From positions 3,100,001-3,164,000 of the forward strand of contig NW_026870888.1 in assembly GCF_033118175.1 (NCBI RefSeq): DNA of 64,000 nt, read 5' to 3'. This document shows positions 23,434 to 36,096 of the stretch, piece after piece; position 1 is the stretch's first letter, and each line of letters opens with the position of its first letter. Below the pieces are notes generated by a model. The model had not been told where the DNA came from, ran no database searches, and saw only the letters and a list, made by a program, of their open reading frames with translations. This DNA is from Dama dama. Lineage: Eukaryota; Chordata; Mammalia; Artiodactyla; Cervidae. Both the position numbers and the translations under genes were made by a program.

Positions 23434-26387
23434 GCTTTTCATATTTTTCACACCTTTTGAAACTCTTCATATTTTTCACACGTTTTCAGGCTCTTCATGT
23501 TTTTCAACACCGCTTCATGCTCCTCCTATTTTTCAGATCGTTTCAAGCTCCTCATATTTTTGACACCTTTTGAAGCTCTTCATATTTTTCACATCTTTTG
23601 AAGCTCTTCATATTTTTCACACCTTTTCAGGCTCTTCAAGTTTTTGATCACAGTTCAGGCTCCTCCTATTTTTCAGACCGTTTCATGCTTCTCATATTTT
23701 TCACACCTTTTGAAGCTCTTCATATTTTTCACACCTTTTCAGGCTCTTCATGTTTTTGAACACCGTTTCATGCTCCTCCTATTTTTCAGACCGTTTCATG
23801 CACATCTCATTTTTGACAGCTTCTGAAGCTCTTCATATTTTTTACACCTTTTCAGGCTCTTCATGTTTTTCAACACCACTTCCTGCTTCTCTTTTTTTTC
23901 ATACTGTTTCATCCTCACCTCATTTTTGACACATTTGAAGCTCTTCATAGTTTTCACACCTTTTGAAGCTCTTCATATTTTTCACACGTTTTCAGGCTCT
24001 TCATGTTTTTCAACACCGTTTCATGCTGCTTATATTTTTCAGACCGTTTCATGTTCCTCATATTTTTCACGCCTTTTCAAGCTCTTCATATTTTTCACAC
24101 CTTTTCAGGCACTTCCTGTTTTTGAACACACCTTCATGCTCCTCCTATTTTTCAGATCGTTTCATGCTCCTCATATTTTTGACAGCTTTAGAAGCTCTTC
24201 ATATTTTTCACACCTTTTCATGCTCTTCATGTTTTTCAACACCGCTTCATGCTCCTCCTATTTTTCAGACCGTTTCATGCTCCTCATATTTTTGACACCT
24301 TTTGAAGCTCTTCATATTTTTCACACCTTTTCAGGCTCTTCTTTTTTTTCAACGCCTCTTCATGCTCCTCCTATTTTTCAGACCGTTTCATGCTCATTTC
24401 ATTTTGACACCTTTTGAAGCTCTTCATATTTTTCACTCCTTTTCAGGCTCTTCACGTTTTGATCACCATTTCATGCTCCTCTTATTTTTCAGACCGTTTC
24501 ATGCTCATCTCATTTTTGACACCTTTTTAAGCTCGTCATATATTTCACACATTTTCAGCTCTTCATATTTTTCACACATTTTCAGGCTCTTCATGGTTTT
24601 CAACACAGCTTCATGTTCCTCCTATTTTTCAGAATGTTTCATGCTCATCTCATTTTCGACACCTTTTGAAGCTCTTCATATTTTTCACACCTTTTGAAAC
24701 TCTTCATATTTTTCACACGTTTTCAGGCTCTTCATGTTTTTCAACACCGCTTCATGCTCCTCCTATTTTTCAGATCGTTTCAAGCTCCTCATATTTTTGA
24801 CACCTTTTGAAGCTCTTCATATTTTTCACATCTTTTAAAGCTCTTCATATTTTTCACACCTTTTCAGGCTCTTCAAGTTTTTGATCACAGTTTCAGGCTC
24901 CTCCTATTTTTCAGACCGTTTCATGCTTCTCATATTTTTGACACCTTTTGAAGCTCTTCATATTTTTCACACCATTTCAAGTTCTTCATGTTTTTGAACA
25001 CCGCTTCATGATCCTCCTATTTTTCAGACCGTTTCATGCTCTTCATATTTTTGACACTTTTTGAAGCTCTTCATATTTTTTACACCTTTTCAGGCTCTTC
25101 ATGTTACTCAACACCACTTCCTGCTTCTCTTATTTTTCAGACCGTTTCATCCTCATCTCATTTTTGACACCTTTGAAGCTCTTCATAGTTTTCACACCTT
25201 TTGAAGCTCTTCATATTTTTCACACGTTTTCAGGCTCTTCCTGTTTTTGAACACACCTTCATGCTCCTCCTATTTTTCAGATTGTTTCATGCTCCTCATA
25301 TTTTTGACACCTTTAGAAGCTCTTCATATTTTTCACACCTTTTCACGCTCTTCATGTTTTTCAACACCGCTTCATGCTCCTCCTATTTTTCAGACCGTTT
25401 CGTACTCCTCATATTTTTGACACCTTTTGAAGCTCTTCATATTTTTCACATCTTTTGAAGCTCTTCATATTTTTCACACCTTTTCAGGCTCTTCATGTTT
25501 TTCAACACCGCTTCATGCTCGTCCTATTTTTCAGACCTTTTCATGCTCCTCATATTTTTGACACCTTTTGAAGCTCTTCATATTTTTCACAGCATTTCAG
25601 GCTCTTCATGTATTTGAACTCCGCTTCAGGCTCCTTCTATTTTTCAGAGAGTTTTATGCTCCTCATATTTTTGACACCTTTTGAAGCTCTTCATATTTTT
25701 CACAACTTTTCAGGCTCTTCATATTTTTGAGCACCGCTTCATGCTCCTCCTATTTTTCAGAGAGTTTCATGCTCCTCATGTATTTCACACCTTTTGAAGC
25801 TCTTCATATTTTTCACACCTTTTCAGCTCTTCATGTTTTTGAACACCATTTCATGCCACTTCTATTTTTCAGACCGTTTCATTCTCCTATTATTTTTCAC
25901 ACCTTATGAAGCTCTTCATATTTTTCACACCTTTTCAGTCTCTTCATATTTTTGAACACTGCTTCTCGCTCCTCTTATTTTTCAGACCGTTTCATGCTCA
26001 TCTCATTTTTGACACCTTTTGAAACTCTTCATCTTCTTCACACCTTTTGAACCTCTTTATATTTTTCACACTTTTCTGGCTCTTCATGTTTTTCAACACC
26101 ACTTCCTGCTCCTCCTATTTTTCAGACCTTCATGCTCCTCATATTTTTGACACCTTTAGAAGCTATTCATATTTTTCACGCCTTTTCAGGCTCTTCATGT
26201 ATTTCCACACCACTTCATGCTTCTCCTATTTTTCGGCCTGTTTCATGCTCCTCATGTATTTCACACCTTTTGAAGCTCTTCGTATTTTTCACACCTTTTC
26301 AGGCTCTTCATGTTTTTAATCACCATTTCATCCTCCTCCTATTTTTCAGACCATTTCATGCTCATCTCATTTTTGACACCTTTTGAA
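23434..26387 (+). repeat. Higher-order duplication B, copy 1 (B1, 2,954 bp)
   Basis: Direct tandem partner of B2 at a constant offset of 2,954. I found no difference in the stretches I compared, and the predicted peptides are identical in both. The left boundary lies in the AAGCTTTTCATA step at about 23,433. The unit has an internal, more diverged subrepeat: 23,461-24,110 resembles 24,699-25,235 at an offset of 1,238, dropping to 1,125 after loss of one monomer. Confidence 0.92.
24699..25440 (+). repeat. Second ~1.24-kb subrepeat inside unit B
   Basis: Repeats the order of 23,461 onward. It has TTTCAAGCTCC after AGATCG, then GATCACAGTTTCAGGC (GATCACAGTTCAGGC in the first), then CACTTCCTGCTTCTC, then CTTCATAGTTTTCACACC (23,941 versus 25,179), then CTTCCTGTTTTTGAACACACC (24,112 versus 25,237). 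The last offset is 113 bp shorter, so one monomer was lost or gained. Confidence 0.75.
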
Positions 26388-29341
26388 GCTTTTCATATTT
26401 TTCACACCTTTTGAAACTCTTCATATTTTTCACACGTTTTCAGGCTCTTCATGTTTTTCAACACCGCTTCATGCTCCTCCTATTTTTCAGATCGTTTCAA
26501 GCTCCTCATATTTTTGACACCTTTTGAAGCTCTTCATATTTTTCACATCTTTTGAAGCTCTTCATATTTTTCACACCTTTTCAGGCTCTTCAAGTTTTTG
26601 ATCACAGTTCAGGCTCCTCCTATTTTTCAGACCGTTTCATGCTTCTCATATTTTTCACACCTTTTGAAGCTCTTCATATTTTTCACACCTTTTCAGGCTC
26701 TTCATGTTTTTGAACACCGTTTCATGCTCCTCCTATTTTTCAGACCGTTTCATGCACATCTCATTTTTGACAGCTTCTGAAGCTCTTCATATTTTTTACA
26801 CCTTTTCAGGCTCTTCATGTTTTTCAACACCACTTCCTGCTTCTCTTTTTTTTCATACTGTTTCATCCTCACCTCATTTTTGACACATTTGAAGCTCTTC
26901 ATAGTTTTCACACCTTTTGAAGCTCTTCATATTTTTCACACGTTTTCAGGCTCTTCATGTTTTTCAACACCGTTTCATGCTGCTTATATTTTTCAGACCG
27001 TTTCATGTTCCTCATATTTTTCACGCCTTTTCAAGCTCTTCATATTTTTCACACCTTTTCAGGCACTTCCTGTTTTTGAACACACCTTCATGCTCCTCCT
27101 ATTTTTCAGATCGTTTCATGCTCCTCATATTTTTGACAGCTTTAGAAGCTCTTCATATTTTTCACACCTTTTCATGCTCTTCATGTTTTTCAACACCGCT
27201 TCATGCTCCTCCTATTTTTCAGACCGTTTCATGCTCCTCATATTTTTGACACCTTTTGAAGCTCTTCATATTTTTCACACCTTTTCAGGCTCTTCTTTTT
27301 TTTCAACGCCTCTTCATGCTCCTCCTATTTTTCAGACCGTTTCATGCTCATTTCATTTTGACACCTTTTGAAGCTCTTCATATTTTTCACTCCTTTTCAG
27401 GCTCTTCACGTTTTGATCACCATTTCATGCTCCTCTTATTTTTCAGACCGTTTCATGCTCATCTCATTTTTGACACCTTTTTAAGCTCGTCATATATTTC
27501 ACACATTTTCAGCTCTTCATATTTTTCACACATTTTCAGGCTCTTCATGGTTTTCAACACAGCTTCATGTTCCTCCTATTTTTCAGAATGTTTCATGCTC
27601 ATCTCATTTTCGACACCTTTTGAAGCTCTTCATATTTTTCACACCTTTTGAAACTCTTCATATTTTTCACACGTTTTCAGGCTCTTCATGTTTTTCAACA
27701 CCGCTTCATGCTCCTCCTATTTTTCAGATCGTTTCAAGCTCCTCATATTTTTGACACCTTTTGAAGCTCTTCATATTTTTCACATCTTTTAAAGCTCTTC
27801 ATATTTTTCACACCTTTTCAGGCTCTTCAAGTTTTTGATCACAGTTTCAGGCTCCTCCTATTTTTCAGACCGTTTCATGCTTCTCATATTTTTGACACCT
27901 TTTGAAGCTCTTCATATTTTTCACACCATTTCAAGTTCTTCATGTTTTTGAACACCGCTTCATGATCCTCCTATTTTTCAGACCGTTTCATGCTCTTCAT
28001 ATTTTTGACACTTTTTGAAGCTCTTCATATTTTTTACACCTTTTCAGGCTCTTCATGTTACTCAACACCACTTCCTGCTTCTCTTATTTTTCAGACCGTT
28101 TCATCCTCATCTCATTTTTGACACCTTTGAAGCTCTTCATAGTTTTCACACCTTTTGAAGCTCTTCATATTTTTCACACGTTTTCAGGCTCTTCCTGTTT
28201 TTGAACACACCTTCATGCTCCTCCTATTTTTCAGATTGTTTCATGCTCCTCATATTTTTGACACCTTTAGAAGCTCTTCATATTTTTCACACCTTTTCAC
28301 GCTCTTCATGTTTTTCAACACCGCTTCATGCTCCTCCTATTTTTCAGACCGTTTCGTACTCCTCATATTTTTGACACCTTTTGAAGCTCTTCATATTTTT
28401 CACATCTTTTGAAGCTCTTCATATTTTTCACACCTTTTCAGGCTCTTCATGTTTTTCAACACCGCTTCATGCTCGTCCTATTTTTCAGACCTTTTCATGC
28501 TCCTCATATTTTTGACACCTTTTGAAGCTCTTCATATTTTTCACAGCATTTCAGGCTCTTCATGTATTTGAACTCCGCTTCAGGCTCCTTCTATTTTTCA
28601 GAGAGTTTTATGCTCCTCATATTTTTGACACCTTTTGAAGCTCTTCATATTTTTCACAACTTTTCAGGCTCTTCATATTTTTGAGCACCGCTTCATGCTC
28701 CTCCTATTTTTCAGAGAGTTTCATGCTCCTCATGTATTTCACACCTTTTGAAGCTCTTCATATTTTTCACACCTTTTCAGCTCTTCATGTTTTTGAACAC
28801 CATTTCATGCCACTTCTATTTTTCAGACCGTTTCATTCTCCTATTATTTTTCACACCTTATGAAGCTCTTCATATTTTTCACACCTTTTCAGTCTCTTCA
28901 TATTTTTGAACACTGCTTCTCGCTCCTCTTATTTTTCAGACCGTTTCATGCTCATCTCATTTTTGACACCTTTTGAAACTCTTCATCTTCTTCACACCTT
29001 TTGAACCTCTTTATATTTTTCACACTTTTCTGGCTCTTCATGTTTTTCAACACCACTTCCTGCTCCTCCTATTTTTCAGACCTTCATGCTCCTCATATTT
29101 TTGACACCTTTAGAAGCTATTCATATTTTTCACGCCTTTTCAGGCTCTTCATGTATTTCCACACCACTTCATGCTTCTCCTATTTTTCGGCCTGTTTCAT
29201 GCTCCTCATGTATTTCACACCTTTTGAAGCTCTTCGTATTTTTCACACCTTTTCAGGCTCTTCATGTTTTTAATCACCATTTCATCCTCCTCCTATTTTT
29301 CAGACCATTTCATGCTCATCTCATTTTTGACACCTTTTGAA
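26388..29341 (+). repeat. Higher-order duplication B, copy 2 (B2, 2,954 bp)
   Basis: Abuts B1 with no spacer. After 29,341 the sequence changes to CTTCATATTCTTCACACC, while the equivalent point in B1 runs into B2. The right part (27,391-29,341) is also the left part of unit C1, so the B event preceded the C event or the two exchanges overlapped. Confidence 0.92.
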
Positions 29342-32300
29342 GCTCTTCATATTCTTCACACCTTTTGAATCTCTTCATATTTTTTCACACGTTTTCAGGC
29401 TCTTCATGTTTTTCAACACCGTTTCATGCTCCTCTATTTTTCAGATCCTTTCAAGCTCCTCATATTTTTGACCTTTTGAAGCTCTTCATATTTTTCACAT
29501 CTTTTGAAGCTCTTCATATTTTTCATACCTTTTCAGGCTCTTCAAGTTTTTGATCACAGTTTCAGGCTCCTCCTATTTTTCAGACCGTTTCATGCTTCTC
29601 ATATTTTTGACACCTTTTGAAGCTCTTCATATTTTTCACACCTTTTCAAGCTCTTCATGTTTTTGAACACCGCTTCATGATCCTCCTATTTTTCAGACCG
29701 TTTCATGCTCTTCATATTTTTGACACCTTTTGAAGCTCTTCATATTTTTTACACCTTTTCAGGCTCTTCATGTTTTTCAACACCACTTCCTGCTTCTCTT
29801 ATTTTTCAGACCGTTTAATGCTCATCTCATTTTTGACACCTTTGAAGCTCTTCATAGTTTTCACACCTTTTGAAGCTCTTCATATTTTTCACACGTTTTC
29901 AGGCTCTTCATGTTTTTCAACACCGTTTCATGCTGCTTATATTTTTCAGACCGTTTCATGTTCCTCACATTTTTCACGCCTTTTCAAGCTCTTCATATTT
30001 TTCACACCTCTTCAGGCTCTTCCTGTTTTTGAACACACCTTCATGCTCCTCCTACTTTTCAGACCGTTCCATGCTCCTCATATTTTTGACACGTTTTGAA
30101 GCTCTTCATATTTTTCACACCTTTTCAGGCTCTTCATGTTTTTCAACACCGCTTCATGCTCCTCCTATTTTTCAGACTTTTCATGCACCTCATAGATTTC
30201 ACACATTTTGTAGCTCTTCATATTTTTCACACCTTTTCAGGCTCTTCATGTTTTTGAACACAGTTTCATGCTCTTCCTATTTTTCAAACCGTTTCATGGT
30301 CCTCATATTTGTTACACCTTTTGAAGCTATTCATATATTTCACACCTTTTCAGGCTCTTCATGTTTTTCAACACAACTTCATGCCTCTCCTATTTTTCAG
30401 ACCGTTTCATGCTCCTCATATTTTTGACACCTTTTGAAGCTCTTCATATTTTTCACATCTTTTGAAGCTATTCATATTTTTCACACCTTTTCAGGCTCTT
30501 CATGTTTTTCAACACCGCTTCATGCTCGTCCTATTTTTCAGACCTTTTCATGCTCCTCATATTTTTGACACCTTTTGAAGCTCTTCATATTTTTCACTGC
30601 ATTTCAGGCTCTTCATGTATTTGAACTCCGCTTCAGGCTCCTTCTATTTTTCAGAGAGTTTTATGCTCCTCATATTTTTGACACCTTTTGAAGCTCTTCA
30701 TATTTTTCACAACTTTTCAGGCTCTTCATGTTTTTGAGCACCGCTTCATGCTCCTCCTATTTTTCAGAGAGTTTCATGCTCCTCATGTATTTCACACCTT
30801 TTGAAGCTCTTCATATTTTTCACACCTTTTCAGGCTCTTCAAGTTTTTCCACACCACTTCATGCTTCTCCTATTTTTCAACCCGTTTCATGCTCATCATG
30901 TATTTCACACCTTTTGAAGCTCTTCATAATTTTCACACCTTTTCAGGCTCTTCATGTTTTTGATCAATGTTTCATGCACCGCCTATTTTGCAGACCTTAT
31001 CATGCTCCTCATTATTTTCACATCTTTTGAAGCTCTTCATATTTTTCACACCTTTCCAGGCTCTTCATGATTTTGAACACCGCTTCATGCTCCTCCTATT
31101 TTTCAGATCGTTTCATGCTCCTCATATTTTTGACACCTTTAGAAGCTCTTCATATTTTTCACACCTTTTCACGCTCTTCATGTTTTTCAACACCGCTTCA
31201 TGCTCCTCCTATTTTTCAGACCGTTTCGTGCTCCTCATATTTTTGACACCTTTTGAAGCTCTTCATATATTTCACACCTTTTCAGGGTCTTCTTTTTTTT
31301 CAACAAGAATTCATGCTCCTCCTATTTTTCAGACCGTTTCATGCGCATGGCATTTTTGACACCTTTTGAATCTCTTCATATTTTTCACACCTTTTGAAGC
31401 TCTTCATCTTTTTTCACACGTTTTCAGGCTCTTCATGTTTTTCTACACCGCTTCATGCTCCTCCTATTATTCAGAGCGTTTCATGCTCCTCATATTTTTG
31501 ACACCTTTTGAAGCTCTTCATATTTTTCACACCTTTTCAGGCTCTTCAGGTTTTTGAACACAGTTTCATGCTTCTCCTATTTTTCAGACCTTTTCATGCT
31601 CATCTCATTTTTGACACCTTTTCAAGCTCTTCATATTTTTCACAAGTTCTCTGGCTCCTCATGTTTTTCAACACCGCTTCATGCTCCTCCTATTTTTCAG
31701 AACGTTTCATGCTTCTCATATTTTGACATCTTTAGAAACTCTTCATATCTTTCACAACTTTTCAGACTCTTCATATTTTTCAACACAGCTTCATGCTCCT
31801 CCTATTTTTCAGACCGTTTCATGCTCATCTCATTTTTGACACCTTTTGAAGCTCTTCATATTTTTCACAAGTTCTCTGTCTCCTCATGTTTTTCAACACC
31901 GCTTCATGCTCCTCCTATTTTTCAGACCGTTTCATGCTTCTCATATTTTTGACACCTTTTGAAGCTCTTCATATTTTTCACACCTTTTCAAGCTCTTCAT
32001 GTTTTTCAACACCGCTTCATGCTGCTGCTATTTTTCAGACCGTTTCATGCTCCTCATATTTTTGACACCTTTTGAAGCTTTTCATATTTTTCACACCTTT
32101 TCAGGCTCTTCATTTTTTTCAACACTACTTCTTGCTCCTCCAAATTTTCAGACCGTTTCATACTCATCTAATTTTTGACACCTTTTGAAGCTCTTCATAT
32201 TTTTCACACCTTTTCACGCTATTCATGTTTTTCAACACCGCTTCATGCTCCTCCTATTTTTCAGACCGTTTCATGCTCCTCATATTTTTGACACCTTTTG

Positions 32301-34995
32301 AAGCTCTTCATATATTTCACACCTTTCAGGCTCTTCTTTTTTTTTCAACACCACTTCATGCTCCTCCTTTTTTTCAGACCGTTTCATGCTCATCTCATTT
32401 TTGACACCTTTTGAAGCTCTTCATATTCTTCACACCTTTTGAAGCTCTTCATATTTTTTCACACGTTTTCAGGCTCTTCAGGTTTTTGAACACCGCTTCA
32501 TGCTCCTCCTATTTTTCAGACCTTCATGCTCCTCATATTTTTGACACCTTTAGAAGCCCTTCATATTTTTCACACCTTTTCATGCTCTTCATGTTTTTCC
32601 ACACCACTTCATGCTTCTCCTATTTTTCGGCCTGTTTCATGCTCCTCATGTATTTCACACCTTTTGAAGCCCTTCATATTTTTCACACCTTTTCATGCTC
32701 CTCATGTTTTTCCACACCACTTCATGCTCCTCCTATTTTCAGACCGTGTCATGCTCATCTCATTTTTGACACCTTTTGAAGCTCTTCATATTTCTCACAA
32801 CTTTTTAGGCTCTTCATATTTTTGAACACCGCTTCATGCTCCTCCTATTTTTCAGACCGTTTCATGCTCCTCATATTTTTGACACCTTTTGAAGCTTTTC
32901 ATATTTTTCATACATTTTCAGGCTCTTCATTTTTTTCAACACTACTTCTTGCTCCTCCAAATTTTCAGACCGTTTCATACTCATCTAATTTTTGACACCT
33001 TTTGAAGCTCTTCATATTTTCACACCTTTTCAGGCTCTTCATGTTTTTGAACAACGCTTCATGCTTCTTCTATTTTTCAGAGAGTTTCTTGCTCCTCATG
33101 TATTTCTCCACTTTTGAAGCTCTTCATATTTTTCACACCTTTTCAGGCTCTTCATGTTTGTCCACACCACTTCATGCTTCTCCTATTTTCCAGCCCGTTT
33201 CATGCTCCTCATGTATTTCACACCTTTTGAAGCTCTTCATAATTCTCACACCCTTTCAGGCTCTTCATGTTTTTCAACACCACTTCATACTCCTCCTATT
33301 TTTCAGACCGTTTCGTGCTCCTCATATAATTGACACCTTTTGAAGCTCTTCATATTTTTCACACCTTTTCAGGCTCTTCATGTTTTTCAACACCACTTCA
33401 TGCTCCTCCTATTTTTCAGACCGTTTCATGCTCCTAATATTTTTGACACCTTTTGAAACTCTTCATTTTTTTCACACATTTTCAGACTCTTCAAGTTTTT
33501 GAATACCGCTTCATGCTCCTTCTATTTTTCAGAGAGTTTCATGCTCCTCATGTATTTCACACCTTTTGAAGCTCTTCATATTTTTCACACCTTTTCAGGC
33601 TCTTCATTTTTTTCAACACTCCTTCTTGCTCCTCCAAATTTTCAGACCGTTTCATACTCATCTAATTTTTGACACCTTTTGAAGCTCTTCATATTTTTCA
33701 CACCTTTTGAAGCTCTTCATATTTTCACACCTTTTCAGGCTCTTCATGTTTTTGAACACCGCTTCATGCTCCTCCTATTTTTCAGAGAGTGTCATGCTCC
33801 TCATGTATTTCTCAACTTTTGAAGCTCTTCATATTTTTCACACCTTTTGAAGCTCTTCATATTTTTTCACACGTTTTCAGGCTCTTCAGGTTTTTGAACA
33901 CCGCTTCATGCTCCTCCTATTTTTCAGACCTTAATGCTCCTCATATTTTTGACACCTGTAGAAGCCCTTCATATTTTTCACACCTTTTCAGGCTCTTCAT
34001 GTTTTTCCACACCACTTCATGCTTCTCCTATTTTTCGGCCTGTTTCATGCTCCTCATGTATTTCACACCTTTTGAAGCTCTTCATATTTTTCACACCTTT
34101 TCAGGGTCTTCATGTTTTTAATCACCGTTTCATCCTCCTCCTATTTTTCAGACCGTTTCATGCTCCTCATATATTTGACACATTTTGAAGCTCTGAATAT
34201 TTTTCACACATTTTCAGGCTCTTCATGTTTTTGAACACTGCTTCATGATCCTCCTATTTTTCAGATGGTTTCATGCTCTTCATATGTTTGACACCTTTTG
34301 AAGCTCTTCATATTTTTCACACCTTTTCAGGCTCTTCATGTTTGTCAACACCACTACATGCTTCTCCTAATTTTCAGACCGTTTCATGCTCCTCATGTAT
34401 TTCACATCTTTTGAAGCTCTTCATATTTTTCACACCTTTTCAGCTCTTCAGGTTTTGGAACACCATTTCATGCCACTTCTATTTTTCAGACCGTTTCATG
34501 CTCCTCATATTTTTCACACCTTTTGAAGCTCTTCATATTTTTCACACCTTTTCAGGCTCTTCATATTTTTGAACACCACTTCTCGCTCCTCCTATTTTTC
34601 AGACCGTTTCATACTCATCTCATTTTTGACACCTTTTGAAGCTCTTCATATTTTTCACAAGCTCTCTGGCTCCTCATGTTTTTCAACACCGCTTCATGCT
34701 CCTCCTATTTTTTAGAACGTTTCATGCTTCTCATATTTTGACATCTTTAGAAACTCTTCATATCTTTCACAACTTTTCAGACTCTTCATGTTTTTCAACA
34801 CAGCTTCATGCTCCTCCTATTTTTCAGACCGTTTCATGCTCATCTCATTTTTGACACCTTTTGAAGCTCTTCATATTTTTCACAAGTTCTCTGGCTCCTC
34901 ATGTTTTTCAACACCGCTTCATGCTCCTCCTATTTTTCAGACCGTTTCATGCTTCTCATATTTTGACACCTTTTGAAGCTCTTCATATTTTTCAC
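27391..34995 (+). repeat. Higher-order duplication C, copy 1 (C1, 7,605 bp)
   Basis: Matches C2 at an offset of 7,605 at its left end (TCCTTTTCAGGCTCTTCACG at 27,391 versus 34,996). The offset is 7,858 from about 28,000 to 34,995. The shift of 253 bp is explained by a local duplication in C2. The boundary falls in a GCTCTTCATATTTTTCAC step shared by both sides. The rightmost ~3 kb (32,030-34,995) exists in three copies in the window. Confidence 0.9.
32930..33225 (+). repeat. X-Y-Z cassette in C1
   Basis: X at about 32,930-32,994, Y (CAGAGAGTTTC, CATGTATTTCTCC) at about 33,048-33,110, and Z (TCCACACCACTTC, CAGCCCG) at about 33,163-33,223. It is copied by the larger duplications to about 40,788 and 46,959. 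X alone also occurs at about 32,120 and 33,615. Confidence 0.82.
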
Positions 34996-35590
34996 TCCTT
35001 TTCAGGCTCTTCACGTTTTGATCACCATTTCATGCTCCTCTTATTTTTCAGACCGTTTCAGGCTCCTCATATTTTTGACACCTTTTTAAGCTCGTCATAT
35101 ATTTCACACATTTTCAGCTCTTCATATTTTTCACACATTTTCAGGCTCTTCATGGTTTTCAACACAGCTTCATGTTCCTCCTATTTTTCAGAATGTTTCA
35201 TGCTCATCTCATTTTCGACACCTTTTGAAGCTCTTCATATTTTTCACACCTTTTGAAACTCTTCATATTTTTCACACGTTTTCAGGCTCTTCATGTTTTT
35301 CAACACCGCTTCATGCTCCTCCTATTTTTCAGATCGTTTCAAGCTCCTCATATTTTTGACACCTTTTGAAGCTCTTCATATTTTTCACATCTTTTAAAGC
35401 TCTTCATATTTTTCACACCTTTTCAGGCTCTTCAAGTTTTTGATCACAGTTTCAGGCTCCTCCTATTTTTCAGACCGTTTCATGCTTCTCATATTTTTGA
35501 CACCTTTTGAAGCTCTTCATATTTTTCACACCATTTCAAGTTCTTCATGTTTTTGAACACCGCTTCATGATCCTCCTATTTTTCAGACCG

Positions 35591-35843
35591 TTTCATGCTC
35601 TTCATATTTTTGACACTTTTTGAAGCTCTTCATATTTTTTACACCTTTTCAGGCTCTTCATGTTACTCAACACCACTTCCTGCTTCTCTTATTTTTCAGA
35701 CCGTTTCATCCTCATCTCATTTTTGACACCTTTGAAGCTCTTCATAGTTTTCACACCTTTTGAAGCTCTTCATATTTTTCACACGTTTTCAGGCTCTTCC
35801 TGTTTTTGAACACACCTTCATGCTCCTCCTATTTTTCAGATTG
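35591..35843 (+). repeat. 253-bp local duplication, copy 1
   Basis: TTTCATGCTCTTCATATTTT starts at 35,591 and again at 35,844. The intervening 253 bp (nine subunits, two monomers plus one subunit) repeat to about 36,096. The matching place in C1 (near 27,986-28,240) has a single copy, so this happened after the C duplication or was lost from C1. Confidence 0.88.
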
Positions 35844-36096
35844 TTTCATGCTCTTCATATTTTTGACACTTTTTGAAGCTCTTCATATTTTTTACACCTT
35901 TTCAGGCTCTTCATGTTACTCAACACCACTTCCTGCTTCTCTTATTTTTCAGACCGTTTCATCCTCATCTCATTTTTGACACCTTTGAAGCTCTTCATAG
36001 TTTTCACACCTTTTGAAGCTCTTCATATTTTTCACACGTTTTCAGGCTCTTCCTGTTTTTGAACACACCTTCATGCTCCTCCTATTTTTCAGATTG
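35844..36096 (+). repeat. 253-bp local duplication, copy 2
   Basis: Second copy of 35,591-35,843. After it the second copy resumes the C1 order with CTCCTCATATTTTTGACACC at about 36,103 onward. The first copy has the GCTCTTCATA variant at that point. Confidence 0.88.

Noticed and set aside
23863..24417. 184-codon open frame, repeated identically at 26,817-27,371
   Set aside because: Conservation is explained by the 2,954-bp DNA duplication. The same region also has overlapping frames with equally repeat-like peptides.
29870..30427. 185-codon open frame, repeated at 37,728-38,285
   Set aside because: Copied by the C duplication. It has low complexity and shows no sign of selection in one frame.
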